Assembly (NCBI GenBank): GCA_030429565.1 | Contig: JAUIFE010000003.1 | Coordinates: 62,001 to 126,000, forward strand | From: Holophagae bacterium | GTDB taxonomy: Bacteria > Acidobacteriota > Holophagae > Acanthopleuribacterales > Acanthopleuribacteraceae | Length of the DNA: 64,000 nucleotides | Reading direction: 5' to 3' | Shown: in pieces, positions 31,301 through 35,175 of the stretch | How positions within the stretch are numbered: position 1 is the first letter of the stretch | Layout of the letters: each line of letters starts with the position of its first letter | Notes under the pieces: generated by a model | Databases searched by the model: none | What the model was told of the DNA's origin: nothing | The model's input: only the letters and a program-made list of their open reading frames with translations | Made by a program: the position numbers and the translations under genes

Positions 31301-33288
31301 TGGAAGATGCGACCTCGCTCAACCAGTTCCGCGTCAGTATTGATTCGTCGTATTACTACAGCGGCGACCTGTGGAACTTACAGGTTTGGCGCGGGGCCTT
31401 CGACGATCAAGCCGCCTCCTTGGACTACCGCGACACCTTGCAAACCGTCGACCAACATCCCGCCGTCACCAACCTGACCGCTGACGATTTGGTCCTGCAC
31501 TGGCGTTTGGATGACGGCGCCGACGGCACGGTCACCGACACGTCGGGCCAAGAACGGCACGGCATTGCCTCCAACCTGGCCTGGCTCGCCGAAACCAACC
31601 CGGTGAACCTGGCCTACGACCGTCGCGGCTCGCGCCACCTGGCGTTGGCCTCGGGGGTGCCTGCGAGTCAAGGTGTGGTGGGCGCCGGCATCGTCGTGAA
31701 CGAAAGCGACCTGGGTGCCGTTATCACCGCTGACAAAACCATCGATCTCACCGGTGCCTTTGCGTTAAGTACCTGGTTCCAGCCGCAAGCCGGCGCGAAC
31801 CAGGGCGCACGACGGGTTTTGACCGCCGCCGGCGGCAACCTGACGCTTGTGCTTAACGCCGACAACCAACTGGTACTTGGTGCCGGTACCGAGCAGATCA
31901 CCGATACCCGGCAAAGTCTCGAAATGGATCGCTGGTACCACCTGGTGCTGAGTGGCGAACCTGGCCAAGATGTGGTGTTGTATGTTGACGGCCATCGCGC
32001 CGGTCAGCTCAGCCTGGCGGCAGAACACACCTTGGCCCAAGGCCCCGTCATCTTCGGCGGTCGTATCGGCCAAACCAGCACCATTGCCGCCGCCTTCGAC
32101 CAGGTTGGTTTGTGGGCAACGCGTCTTGCCACCGACCAAGTCAACTGGCTGCTACAGAACCCCGCCGGTGCCGCTTGGGCCAAACAAAAAGCGCCGACGG
32201 TTGTGGCTACGCCGCCGTTTGCGGCAACGCCGCAGCCTACGGATGAGACGCCGGCCGCGCTGCCGCTTGGTCCCGTTGACGATACCGAAATCATCCGTGG
32301 CGATACCGTTCAACGCGAGGTTTACCAAACCGGGAACCACTTGGTTCTGGACGGCGCCACGCTGGAGCTCAACGGTAGCTTGATTGCGCAATCGATTGAG
32401 CTGCGCAATGGCAGCCGCCTGACCCATCCAACCCTCGCCGACGGCAGCGCCGGCGTCTTGGTGATTGCCGCCGCCGAGCGCATTGAAATTGATCGCAGCT
32501 CGACGGTTGACCTCGACGGTCGCGGTTGGCAGCAACGCGGTGATCGCTTTAACCCCGCCCACGCTGTCAGCGGCTCCGGCGAAAACGGCGGTACCGTCTA
32601 CGGTTCCTTGTTGCAACCGACCACACCGGGTGGCGGCAAACAGGGTGGCGGGGCTGTCTTGTTAATCGCACCCGAAATCATCCTCGACGGCCAAATCGTG
32701 GCGCGCGGCCTTGGTTATGCGTCTGGTGGTTCGGTTTGGTTGCAAACCGCCGACCTGTCCGGCGCGGGTCTGATCGACGTTGGCGGCGGCCGTGACGAAA
32801 ACGGCGCCGGCGGTGCCGGTCGCATTGCGATTCACGCCGACCGCACTTACCGATTTGCCGGTACCTTGACCAACGGCTTAACCAATCAAGCAGCGATCCT
32901 CCTGGCCGACAGTCGCGGTGATAACTGTCGCTTGGTCGCACGCTTCCCTGAGCTTGACGGTCAAGCGCACTACTTACAACCGGTGTTGCCGCCCGCCCTC
33001 AATCTGGCCGGCGACGCCTTCAGTAACGTTCGTTTCATCGGCAGCCGCTTGGTCGCTGAAGTGACCACCGACGTCGATCTCGGCCAATACCTGGGCTTGT
33101 CCGCGCGCACCCCGCAAGGCTCGGCGCGATTGGCCGCCGTCAGTAAACTCGTCGATGATCGCTGGGTGGTTGAAATCAGCGGGGACGGCTTGAACCCGAA
33201 CCTGTTGCATCTCGACTTCTTCATTCGCGTCACCAACGCCGACCAACTGGTGCCGGCCGCCGGTGCACTCCCGGTCCAACTGCAATAA
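10369..33288 (+). CDS. Giant secreted protein of about 7,639 residues: regulatory-like beta-sandwich array, beta-helix-like block, six LamG-like modules
   Basis: I chose ATG 10369 because TTGAGG sits 6 bases upstream and it opens a signal peptide (MMRFLAFALICLPAFAF, then QNG). An in-frame TTG at 10300 is less likely. Order by residue: unique domain with an Ig/DUF11-like part and a helical stretch (20-865); about 20 carboxypeptidase-regulatory-like modules with the pattern GxVxDxxGxP (about 870-2900); Ig-like modules (2905-3200); at least six beta-helix-like units (3210-5465); Ig/FN3 (5470-5755); six LamG-like jellyroll modules with FN3 linkers (5760-7275); a last beta-helix-like unit (7310-7525); tail. 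Residues 4418 onward are paralogous to the upstream giant gene. The make-up suggests an extracellular or surface fibre or adhesin; the ligand is unknown. No known C-terminal anchor or sorting signal is visible. A start after the second Met, 10372, is equally possible. Confidence 0.92.
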   Translation: MMRFLAFALICLPAFAFQNGSDTVSGNLKAVFRMEPLGFQIGPERQVLLMENPEASVFFEYSYDGEVSDNMRIEGTLVSPSGDQTKLSQAYNLGRIMIHRDQISEEGSWQLTNLALLDGDELVAEGQPDVVTIDAVSELLVSRATVEELSRDELEELGFVFNKDDYRAVKFNLSLVVGATEVPIRVPVLLPVNESDTWRSPKVIPDPFLPAKILTLWPDPPGNPKLSFVGEESSNTIAADPAKVLSLVVIPGKIHHLKSMFRIAVVTMNAAPDGVDVSVENLKAKIQFPHPTKYGHPLSLIDPENGGLERGMIYVGEDGQSGTWDDRDTIEPNQEATAEYYVRGNVPGIHDVTFDITGTATAGPDTRFAVTSQARGRVYVRNPEYTVTFEHPEVIAKGEPYDLTMHIKNVGAIALTDFHIAMDPYRLVGVTMLAGTNPTQSAGDIPPGGEAALTWGMRADATGQVVASYYRVEEGISSSLQLSVGIAPTGERLASTVLSFPTEFNNHFEADLRTPLVRFAKKLFDLSHMVEEELPGHLLPLSGSVAKAFNQELAFAGTSIGLGANSEQAHISLMRTVIGAMGGVPAIDRFRREAERLSEPDLDAAFEPFLRNLAAGRSGRDLLEWMGRENRDCEGLALVLVEGAPSAVLQAQDLTGRVVATDGAVALPLSAWFDLGDGRYLAWLGGVTGSITITPSGVAGSDLRCQAVFNRNGTDDLVYFDSGTWTPAVDPLLVLQPESLRWDIEEAGALREVPGERVPWTPFGIVGVKHLSPVDHLGVDSHGRQVAFMFNKPLSLSAISDFSAHLSINGRPAVTGQVQNDRRFLIVKAALPLGPYRTNRYTWRDLTAEDGSNLALVEGTFQGDAFFRGVSVRGRVVDRAGSNIQDATVNLLLLPTSSDGHPPRYVLMDKVNPDADGNYSFDFVPVRSEGIPIPAAEDNPFTFDRDLYERFVGYLKAKSEFHVVVQLADGRYERRKFIPQAPGQEVVAEFSFLNLGSIYGQVTADDGTPITDTQVYAVNEDPGRDFPRVTPQLVPTDENGMYRIDGLEVGRVLLKTRARDGRLAYRSVFLTREESPLRVDLTFGTVSADITGRITQVVDGEDLPLANAVVGWWATGTTPLSWRPYPDSPGELLYNAMTRTDENGVYFLDDVPAGVGKLWVLGERNFRSMNITVGGNQEFVQDLRLVEPTPTLGGVIRGQVVDYQGFPLEGIPVSAGAGTVSGPDGRFELTVSVYPMTELMTVSAVQSEYDRNGVWIPRAERLRGKATISISSDRLVVEDVLIIALRDPRVSGSYLDVAGNPIPFAPIYNPPDDGLKRGRPFAYTDHEGKFSGSLFDTSKFPGQYWDPHLGLQTGANLFTGYRFPKLAETEVTVGIAGYENVVVQEEPQSKVRVRLVDGEGAPVIGRVNVEGFLPSNNKETMGMVVQGRLYSVLTDTDGYAFFDPINIRETTIYGQHPLLGETNHFKYTPTVLGPDDEVPTVVLAYSSQNEPTNLYGRIFASDGVSPAAEGTLVTARVGGLQATTRTNPEGWYWFDTLVTTETKQFVDMVVYHPESTDWAAEKVYLDREMRFRHDMILSGRNSVLVRVVDSYGALVETGNVTVSYSDVLYQEPTAVDEFGETRIEPIVLSQQVLPTQQALLFENLPAGDITLKAIHGNGLTALKSVALPRDGRQLEIYLRLETPASISGVFYDNLGDVIPEGEIQLRHNNALLQQRVTAAEDAAQPGAFLFDALPMRQYTLTGRDPDTSLSGTLEVQPTPYNPDPIVRLQVDPVGHIDGILQWEGEPLGNTRLTILDDNGEFSGRKVRFATGTDEFGHIDIRNLPLGKYVIYAHAQVGAGEGTGRVSLVEAGQTATVDIQFRPTHDLELTVLQADGLPAAFTQITIRIAGGAYFNGTTGFTDENGVVKLRNLDSGYYVITGREQRYAMSLFTPFSISPQDPAEVSFEVQFPGVGTVSGQVVDEFGVPIGFPVTVRFLDKRVESEVWRKTDTDAAGFFYWDRVPLNTPMIINAVSNRNLESETARFEVREHLEHQEVTLVMRRMTSASGQVVFPGGAPVPYAKVWTKEPQKIIGQADAAGYFTLDPVSTGVATIFAKDPFSPRTASLGIVTEYDGDDLPVPHQNLLLELQGVGTLSGDVALSDGTPLAFGTVQLTHQETGAVHDLSLFADGSWFQSQLPIGTYRLRSYDVERRTWAEDEPEITLAGDGDSGVIDLVFQPSYEVRGRVLAPGRLEGIENALVELWMNQGGGNWARTHHNVSFADGFYFLEHVYPGTYRILIQDELREHTLTSEITVTGDRDDADYELMPTRSLNGVVVDGNNVPLYPGFVSIHAIDGGPLASGQLDQSGAFRLNDIGRDQVLVKVSCLRGWFTFEQVVNLAPGDNNVAFTGPETVEVRGRLVVQSEDVITGSAGLVYRGRSRGRTVNIDGSFAVNRVPVGEPMTLYVSARSSSRNIEVGPFTADTDLGDIMLDLMPPELPDFPDGIQINTMPGVVRIPINEDEADSAFDPSKTQVWLNDISVQSALVYDDGAVVLRFDSFPHRAVRGRNLLKLVVANTAGTKNFRTYECFIDPPGVTLDVDLVNNATPTGMDAWLEQGAVIQTDEHRHAYFHGLAPGVVRLWARNGVYGAFQEVTIPSGDPLVVKVKPNIFASAAVQGQVRDADGEPLAGVRVWQGNQPTVTELDGTYRMWPYRLGQSGVLHVNESQGVGYVDTPHVTQAGSTVYNQDIEVAPTGALVGTVTDSDGVKPATDVTVSLYHDDLPEVFQQVMDVDSEGRFAFERVPVNPLRLVARQKVGARAGFAEYSGMQPGQTVTLQVQLEPVGQVAGRLLDRDGAPVAAAPVKVVGRRGSVYAEGQTGADGRFTLTEVSYGDFTIDGESQSHLGFVKQAFTLDQGSLELGDLTLQDDQPPSLTVTLAEVWDPLLRPGLNYQISDDRRLASLDVVVNAFPELQVTKTVSGLSSGSWISLPVPDDITYGVYPMSVTVTDHFGQTTTWQGDLNVADDITPPTISLLSPQDVPNLEEGAVFRLVVDVAKDAHDVAVEYQGADLIAGYGAFNGTVHEYDVRVPPVTASGRIEIDVLARDLRGNQARLAVPIDVIDRTFTGTPSLVSTSHFDGQPMPLNLNQPLVLDLRAEAADPDGLQRAWLYIDDVLVYETTLVGETQTLAYRYQLPSATTPRTQLAVRWEVDDMGFNRSVQTVTLQHIDGEIYDENNPLAISRYSTIYDNRSLILVGGVHVIDGRHNLTNLIMVNGAKVQLSRSSDTLLGDAAVTALTVSGAMVVDVGTRISADAKGFPQAALYVGGNHTPNHGGLTVGETDAAQAFGSVVEPMTVAANSGGGALFVDAARLTVSGVISADGFYTGNLFGAGGSIWLNSDQLEGYGEVRANGYVDYDAPAHRNTAGGRIAIYGHGENLRLRADGRGYAGHGTLFLKIPDSAYADGTRDVLRVQGRARGLHHAVTPLPMLRGVVGEDLTFLPTQQGPDGYRDKLITATSFGYDLFKGLYVWREGEPENRVRIDRAVGNELVSEPDQAFPVFQNGDVVHVGYPFDLVEVLDDGRLGVSGTDWDMPLLLEKGTLATTAGQTLDLSGVPLSGTQVQLDGDFRMDQLTVAANRTVSLNGSLTSENLTVAEGGILRSLNVHPAPNVAVTATTITVDGEITVAANKGFANPLYGRHGGLRPSTDQPRDPKTSGSLYRPAGFAGGDGGMLHLTFDSLTLNGAVTLANGEVAGGALLEGRVLQGSGPLRADGGVIGLSSGYGSGGRLALVVDDLDGFDGLMTTYGHPGYGEDNRISGAGTIFIKTAADVDGRLIVDNGGRQAPLDHTVLPVFGTRTAGEGTTTTSVVGDFPADGEYVGMYVQLEGQEPQAIVAQTPTALTLAGEIAGLSAGVSLTAFHRFDEIVSRGGATVYTSDIIRVSRDPVLDGGAINAPIEREGGNGTRTFADGAGELTVDDGTQIYELDNFQLVVHFPLDVTRVTLRNGASLTYNAGLRAQVVNVDAATLFSGVDGPDFGLVAETVTLTNNALWTARPHTDTLDPARINADVSGTLTVDATSAIVVGGDNGGGRNVAPNRPAHAGFERISDSFRTSFDRPVRGSFMQPTYRVPRGGGAMRLRCATLDLAGRLETTRLETSNSQTAAGSIWLEADQFLGSGRINSGVTGGRVAIYHSGDASFLARYDVVMHPTQTSGLLAGGTLFVKGANQQYGELFVSQNPDHLSSEESLQLQTRLTGLTGPATLTITSSDQDPDPLVVHDPAWTDVMPGLAGLWVRFSVNGTDYETQVRDNDGGRLLLAAPASGTLPDTLPLGTELNFVVKLDRLTLRHGAQLHFAGDMELGELVLDESDQLASLWVRDLKGLPDDWTLRDRKLRLTLDQPSFDGKSITLENSELWLDKPITLTRLTMVNSAVKHSPNVVRGESHFYRPGIHLTVGEVTMDAQSRFADSGYGQWSPGDLGYTNHGGTHRSSDPNTYGSLFEPDLPGAGVSSAGGRIFLQTPVLNGGTFDVSSKEAAGSIWLEVGTVTGAVHFNAGRDGNSGGGGRIAMVYDDISQAQITTDTRCTFSSGTYFSKERAAEFGTLVIDNGEFGQAGERVTVLPTFAPVTLDANFYTSQENGTTRLWLPGLELSDWYRGYHVAFNDDTTTLFRIGKIEAGEGGTALHLAGTLPALSAGDRLEPVVRLANLDLCSGCQLAPAELKIITDNSYAAGHVFRDGEQNFVEPPQVADGHLQLDGFTMEIQQAVSYDRVTLRNGASLRLVGDSNQIGTLDLDGGSLTIPLNSSETPTLSAGDITLTGTALLQAAYVTVSGTLTVGPDAVVQGLPFEGATFRWGSKSVYDAEQIIAGGLPTYPVADLIYGDFRRPWYPVPGLHRLRVNADRAVIDGTLWPGAKALSSGSDAGGTLWLDVDQLAGQGRIHADAPAMLSSGAGAGGRVAVYYRDNNAWQGVLSARGSVLPNAYNISQQTGAGTVFTKADAQAYGELTVVGNDRLHYAGATPLPGLGRVTLSDQVVVDGNQLVDPNAVFANGLAGATLVIDEDGNPQTFVITDNTATSITVDQPLPALSAGTVITAQLHLDAVQVDKGGRLWTPDHLVIHGQFKPALENRDSGDLWCRRLTLPTDTLTLDQGALGLRIDETTNLRSINVSDATLVVNGALALEQLTLGSGATLTHTALLPASQRKFSYDLEGLHLQVNALSVAADAAVNVAGKGYESYISGLMARSHGGLVSSGAYTYGSPFEPQLPGTYGGGGIIKIFAQSIQLDGALNASGYVGGSIWLNTATIAGAGTITVDSAGLLDGSNHGSAGRIALYYDDNQLVNLPTARSTVRENFSDAYEQAGAGTVYLRQRNAADGALYLINRDLGTKSVLATPLAAVGSHTLTETPADARVLVQSGANWRPGLEGMEIVDQQTNEVYRIVAHTKDSLTLDRPVVPAPSAGWAYRGRAPIDRVYTGWARLVAADAAELDAQVTDNYETDAPVIDAVSFSLPLANAAVAGSPFQMDLAASDLSGIAAVSVTFDGQTQNGSGQGPWTFNWTAPNVTVATDYSVAIEISDSIGNTRREQRALAVWPVDSELPVVTVESPAENTSFDSDVDVTTRVSVTDNYGLARVVYQYGDETRTVNVADKNTNAVDEQVWRLPTTVGDQTVTLTIEAYDLSEQRGSTTLNLTVRDTTPPPPPLSVAITPTTDSLSLTWPAVDDSAGDLAGYELELVGVQAALSLAADVTSHQFTGLTPDTAYQVRLATRDASGNLSTAYETSATTLSDAGVAQIEAPDAWWSFDRDNATQTAVSFSGSNSGAVVTPIRDLGRDSAGLTLATWFRLDSTSSSKTLIALTPGEGYYRTVELYTSSNRLYFTAYRGQGSNYSLSWAGLTAGRWHRAVATVDFAGNVMNLYLDGVQVQSRTLSGTGNSADVRYSGVTLGRRANNQYYLPGAMRDAQVWRTAWSPDDAVRDWQYPGSATDSRRAAQHGFTLNPDYHLVGAWPMDGRESDRLVDLSRNQSHAIPAGNTVVNETLNLFAVADRIGSLPGAAGPQRVESHGDFGSALVFDGNQETLPWATPVWSGPSFASSILIRLDQLPSALGRAMTVYQLGAASLTIDTQDRLVWQTRDGAVLTADSALQSGRWYQVTTLRQNGDTHQLLLDGAVVASAALTDATQPDGAWTLAGSAAGNDALVGAVDEWVMWSTQPQSSALAQLGGQTLDTFAFAKPLDAVREVRGVVDGETVDVFWQADPHAPPVAAWLVSLAGGEPARLGAEALSHRFTGVGSGRDLSVTVQAETRAGELSRPVTWLGFSHAGQPASETGPAPRLYLPFESVGSVLNTLTFPDNDAVVRMTPPGGLVKDSTVLTFSAWVRAPKEVTSGDLFYLGNPDVNVAPLRVFFSSGRIAVAVQPVRGFGAKTSYSSTYINDGALHRVVVVIDFIQNQVNIYLDGEFERNGGTAVNTPGPITTDNVSTMTLGGHGKTTSAMFKGELADVQLWRAAWDADDVAFDYANPIRDALQTTAGSALVPRDSLLLRSIYDQADGNTVWDRSGSGLHGSATTASWPGNGLFTTLLDAISGQAAVSENLALDTGKFGQAAVFNGESRVAFTVPAGSTDNGFSLSWWYRLPALGQDGVLLAQSDADQGLEIGIDLDARPWLKVGPTLSQSAGAALSPGVWHHFAVTADSSQGTRLFLDGRPVARLAQAPTITAQPWRLGHHSRHAGGLNGALDDLVLWDQVLDPSFITRLQQQGDDERFGDLFEVAVNTAEISSPRVTALMNSLRFDWQAPAAGLAEISGYRVYRDGAASGIFVAAPITTHLWDGLTPDSAHAVRITTVDRYGNESAGTSLQGWTAADTQVQSQPADPSSWYDFEYDGLSQNIARFPQRGGIANFSDTSQPGLVGAEAVTVAAWFRMDSARNGWQHMFHILSSNNQDVVYMDIYTGAPYFRARAGSTRGTYSISSAPRLDDGRWHRYVGVADFANQRLRLYVDGVLIEEKTANFGAAVMEDATSLNQFRVSIDSSYYYSGDLWNLQVWRGAFDDQAASLDYRDTLQTVDQHPAVTNLTADDLVLHWRLDDGADGTVTDTSGQERHGIASNLAWLAETNPVNLAYDRRGSRHLALASGVPASQGVVGAGIVVNESDLGAVITADKTIDLTGAFALSTWFQPQAGANQGARRVLTAAGGNLTLVLNADNQLVLGAGTEQITDTRQSLEMDRWYHLVLSGEPGQDVVLYVDGHRAGQLSLAAEHTLAQGPVIFGGRIGQTSTIAAAFDQVGLWATRLATDQVNWLLQNPAGAAWAKQKAPTVVATPPFAATPQPTDETPAALPLGPVDDTEIIRGDTVQREVYQTGNHLVLDGATLELNGSLIAQSIELRNGSRLTHPTLADGSAGVLVIAAAERIEIDRSSTVDLDGRGWQQRGDRFNPAHAVSGSGENGGTVYGSLLQPTTPGGGKQGGGAVLLIAPEIILDGQIVARGLGYASGGSVWLQTADLSGAGLIDVGGGRDENGAGGAGRIAIHADRTYRFAGTLTNGLTNQAAILLADSRGDNCRLVARFPELDGQAHYLQPVLPPALNLAGDAFSNVRFIGSRLVAEVTTDVDLGQYLGLSARTPQGSARLAAVSKLVDDRWVVEISGDGLNPNLLHLDFFIRVTNADQLVPAAGALPVQLQ
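12976..19080 (+). repeat. Array of about 20 carboxypeptidase-regulatory-like modules
   Basis: Each unit of roughly 90-110 residues opens with a strand such as RGRVVDRAGSNIQDATV, YGQVTADDGTPITDTQV, RGQVVDYQGFPLEGIPV, SGQVVDEFGVPIGFPVTV, QGQVRDADGEPLAGVRV or AGRLLDRDGAPVAAAPVKVV. Each then has a D-x-x-G-x-(F/Y) turn, as in DENGMYRIDGL and DADGNYSFDFV. This is the CarboxypepD_reg/CNA-B-like beta-sandwich pattern. I counted 20-21 openings; some are degenerate. Confidence 0.8.
20000..26750 (+). repeat. Block of six Gly-rich beta-helix-like units in the second giant gene
   Basis: A unit recurs: an NGA.L strand, a 'YGS..EP..PG..GGG.I.I' stretch, an (A/G)GSIWL...L.G.G.I motif, GGRIA.Y and GAGT.F.K...GxLxV. 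The SIWL-type motif falls near 20467, 21552 (degenerate, GGALLEG), 22776, 23890, 25045 and 26160. A seventh copy lies after the LamG block near 32726. Spacing is about 1.1-1.3 kb. The Gly and Asx turns with short strands suggest a parallel beta-helix, which is inference. Confidence 0.7.
23620..33288 (+). repeat. Second copy of a 9.67-kb diverged tandem duplication (first copy 2-9667)
   Basis: The codon for F in FYRPGIHL (23620) aligns with FYRAGIHL at base 2, and the two frames then align to their stops over 9,669 and 9,666 bases with no large gap. Many third-codon positions differ (for example in MDAQSRFA), so the copies are old rather than recent. The duplication may extend upstream of the window in copy 1. 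Confidence 0.9.
27710..32165 (+). repeat. Six LamG-like jellyroll modules in the second giant gene
   Basis: Modules lie at about 27710-28200, 28480-28945, 29300-29820, 30070-30530, 30925-31430 and 31680-32165. Each shows W(F/I/Y)R near its start, a G.W(H/Y)(R/H/Q) strand, a LDG hairpin and a final (W)xxxLxxxxV or LQLWR strand, as in concanavalin-A-like jellyroll (LamG_3) domains. FN3-like linkers near 28990-29230 and 30580-30850 divide them. The same six occur in order in the first giant gene. Confidence 0.8.
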
Positions 33289-33330
33289 AAAAACGGCGGC
33301 GCGGTTTCAAAACACCGCGTCGCCGTTTGG
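33289..33330. terminator. Bidirectional terminator between giant gene and Tat/LytM-like cassette A
   Basis: The stem arms are 33291-33305 and 33314-33328 with an 8-base loop and one mismatch, flanked by an A-run on the left and TTT on the right. It lies between convergent genes and can serve both strands; the A-run makes it strongest for the - strand. Confidence 0.75.
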
Positions 33331-33344
33331 CCGGTCCAGGGCTT

Positions 33345-33857
33345 CTAGCACCAGCCGTAGTAGCTCCACTTGTAGATCCAGGTTGATCCCCCACTGACGT
33401 ATTTGCCCGCGCATTGGTTGAGACCCGTGCGCGTGCCGCCGCCGCACTGCATGTGAATGTGTATGCCGTCGGAGCAGCCGCAGTTACAGTCGTGAGGCAA
33501 CACACCCAACATCTTGTTGCGCGTGTTGTAGACGCCGTCTGAAACCCAGTTGCGCACGTGCCCGTAGGAGACCGTGCCGATGTAACACTGCGCGTTGTAT
33601 TGGGCGAACATCTCGACCACCACGCCTTGGTTCCAATCGCCCGTTTGTGAGCGACAGACCGGTGCCCGTTTGGTGCGAATGCTTTTCACCTGCGAGCTGG
33701 CCGCAAAGCGAATAATGGTTCCTTCCGATACGTTGCCGATGTCGATGGGTAACCCGCCGCCCAGGTTCCACACCACCACGTGCGGATCGCCGTTGCAGTA
33801 TTGGTCTTTGCCCCAGATCGTGCCGGAGAAGGGAGAGTAAACGTAAACCGTAGCCAT
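33345..33857 (-). CDS. Leaderless Cys-rich protein with degenerate LytM/M23-like features, copy A
   Basis: 170 residues, AGGAGG 5 bases before the ATG. I do not recognise a named family. The order of motifs recalls the M23/LytM fold: VYSPFSGTIWG near the start (compare 'V.AP.sGtV'), then GVVVEMF, SYGH (97-100) and GIHIH (131-135), where M23 peptidases have Y(A/G)HL and HLHF. The N-terminal HxxxD zinc ligands of true M23 enzymes are missing, so it may be a binding rather than a cleaving domain. It has nine Cys, including CNCGC at 124-128 and a C-terminal Cys. There is no signal peptide, yet it lies 21 bases after a Tat-signal gene. Eight of its Cys match copy B. Confidence 0.85.
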   Translation of the reverse strand: MATVYVYSPFSGTIWGKDQYCNGDPHVVVWNLGGGLPIDIGNVSEGTIIRFAASSQVKSIRTKRAPVCRSQTGDWNQGVVVEMFAQYNAQCYIGTVSYGHVRNWVSDGVYNTRNKMLGVLPHDCNCGCSDGIHIHMQCGGGTRTGLNQCAGKYVSGGSTWIYKWSYYGWC

Positions 33858-33878
33858 GAAATCCTCCTGAGATATGGG

Positions 33879-34595
33879 CTAGTAACTGATGAGGTGCTGC
33901 ACTAATTGGCGCGTGTCCGGCACCAAATCGCTGTGTTGACAATCGAGGCTGTAAAGCACGTCGTCTTCAATCCAGTGGTAACTCTCGCCGAAGCCGTTGT
34001 GGACCAAGACCCCCGGACGTGGCAGCCGGTCGGTCTTGCGCAGCGCCACCGCCGGACCGTCCGGCTCAAGTGGTGTTTCCGCATGCAGCGGATAGGGACG
34101 GCTGTAACTGGTTTGTGCGAACACCGAAATCAACGTCGCCCAGTCGCCCAGTTCTGCTTCCCAATACTGATAGGCAATGTTGGCGTGCATAATGCGCCCG
34201 CTGTTGTGGCGCCGCAGCGAACAGGCGCCGACGCGCACCCCTTCAGGCAAATCATTGATGCCGTAAAGTTTAAAGGTGAGGTTGGCGGCCAGTTCCTCGG
34301 GCGAGTCGAAGCTTTCCGTTTGCGTTTGCGCCTTGCGCGCGCCGGTGTGGCCGAGACCGCAGCCCAGCGATTGTTCCAAGGCTGCCGGCTGTACGAAGTC
34401 GGGCATGTCCTGTTCGTTTTTGAGCAGGACAAAACCGGCGTAGAGTTCGTAACCAGGATCGCGTTCCAGCGGTGTGCTGGTCGTGATGATGCGGTCGCGG
34501 ACCGCACCTTCGCCGGCGAGAGCGACGACCGGCGCCGCCGCCGCCGCCGCGCCCATCCATTTGAGGAAGTGACGGCGATTGTTGGGTTCAGACAT
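33879..34595 (-). CDS. Tat-exported protein of unknown function, copy A
   Basis: 238 residues starting at ATG 34595, with GGAGG 7 bases upstream; longer in-frame starts lack a ribosome site and would bury the leader. The N-terminus NRRHFLKWMG followed by an Ala-rich stretch to ALAG is a twin-arginine signal (RR at 7-8), so the product is probably exported folded. The body is beta-rich with conserved stretches GVRVGACSLRRH, SGRI.HANIAY and FAQTSY(S/A)RPYPL. I find no catalytic signature. It is about half identical by eye to copy B. It heads a two-gene unit with the Cys-rich gene downstream. Confidence 0.85.
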   Translation of the reverse strand: MSEPNNRRHFLKWMGAAAAAAPVVALAGEGAVRDRIITTSTPLERDPGYELYAGFVLLKNEQDMPDFVQPAALEQSLGCGLGHTGARKAQTQTESFDSPEELAANLTFKLYGINDLPEGVRVGACSLRRHNSGRIMHANIAYQYWEAELGDWATLISVFAQTSYSRPYPLHAETPLEPDGPAVALRKTDRLPRPGVLVHNGFGESYHWIEDDVLYSLDCQHSDLVPDTRQLVQHLISY

Positions 34596-35133
34596 GGTGG
34601 TACCTCCGAAGGGCGCGTTGGACACAACAAGGTCCAAGCCGGCGTCTGTTTCGAAATGCCGACCGCTGCAAGTGACCGAGTTGGTTTGACGGGCCCGATA
34701 AAGCGTTGCCCATTGCCGCTGCTCTGCCGCAACAGTTGACGACACCGCGGTCACCATGGCGATGATGCGACCATTGCCGTGTGGCGGCTGTCGTTGGAAA
34801 GGGCGGTTGCGGCTGCGATGAGACGGCGGGGCGAAACGCGATGAAATGGGTTAACGTTCTGTATAGAAACACGTTGAAGCGTAGCTGCGAGGTGTGCATG
34901 CGTCGCTGTGGTGCTGGTTGAGAAACGTCATAAGATAAACCGCGCGTCATCATGGTGGTGTGCCGCGCGCATGGTGAAGTTATCTCAATCTAACGTGGTC
35001 GACCGTCTGCCGGCTATCCTATGTGTATATGAAAACAGGTAAAAAGTGCGCTGGAGGATAATTTTAATCACTCAAGTCTGGTTGAAAAAACCGCTTGTCG
35101 GCCCGCGCATGGTGAAAAAATGGCCGAAACACC
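34596..35133. other. Intergenic region upstream of cassette A
   Basis: No credible gene. It contains the motif shared with cassette B at 35016-35037 and a short direct repeat GCGCATGGTGAA (near 34967 and 35105). Confidence 0.5.
34995..35040 (-). promoter_or_regulatory. Upstream element of cassette A, shared with cassette B
   Basis: On the + strand GTGG, then 17 bases, then ATCCTATGTGTATATGAAAA. It aligns with 36780-36820, upstream of cassette B, with one base difference in spacing. It lies about 420 bases before the Tat gene. It could be the promoter (CATATA as -10 on the - strand) or an operator. Confidence 0.4.
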
Positions 35134-35158
35134 CGGAACACCTTCGCATCCCGGGTGG
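35117..35158 (-). terminator. Probable terminator after cassette B
   Basis: On the - strand a CACCCGG / CCGGGTG stem with a 14-base loop follows the Cys-rich gene. TTT comes directly after the stem, and a further run of six T lies about 11 bases downstream. Confidence 0.5.
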
Positions 35159-35175
35159 CTGTTAACACCGGTGCC

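Noticed and set aside
33906..34739. 277-codon + strand frame opposite the Tat protein gene
   Set aside because: The opposite strand has a clear Tat signal, ribosome site and a paralogue; this frame has none.
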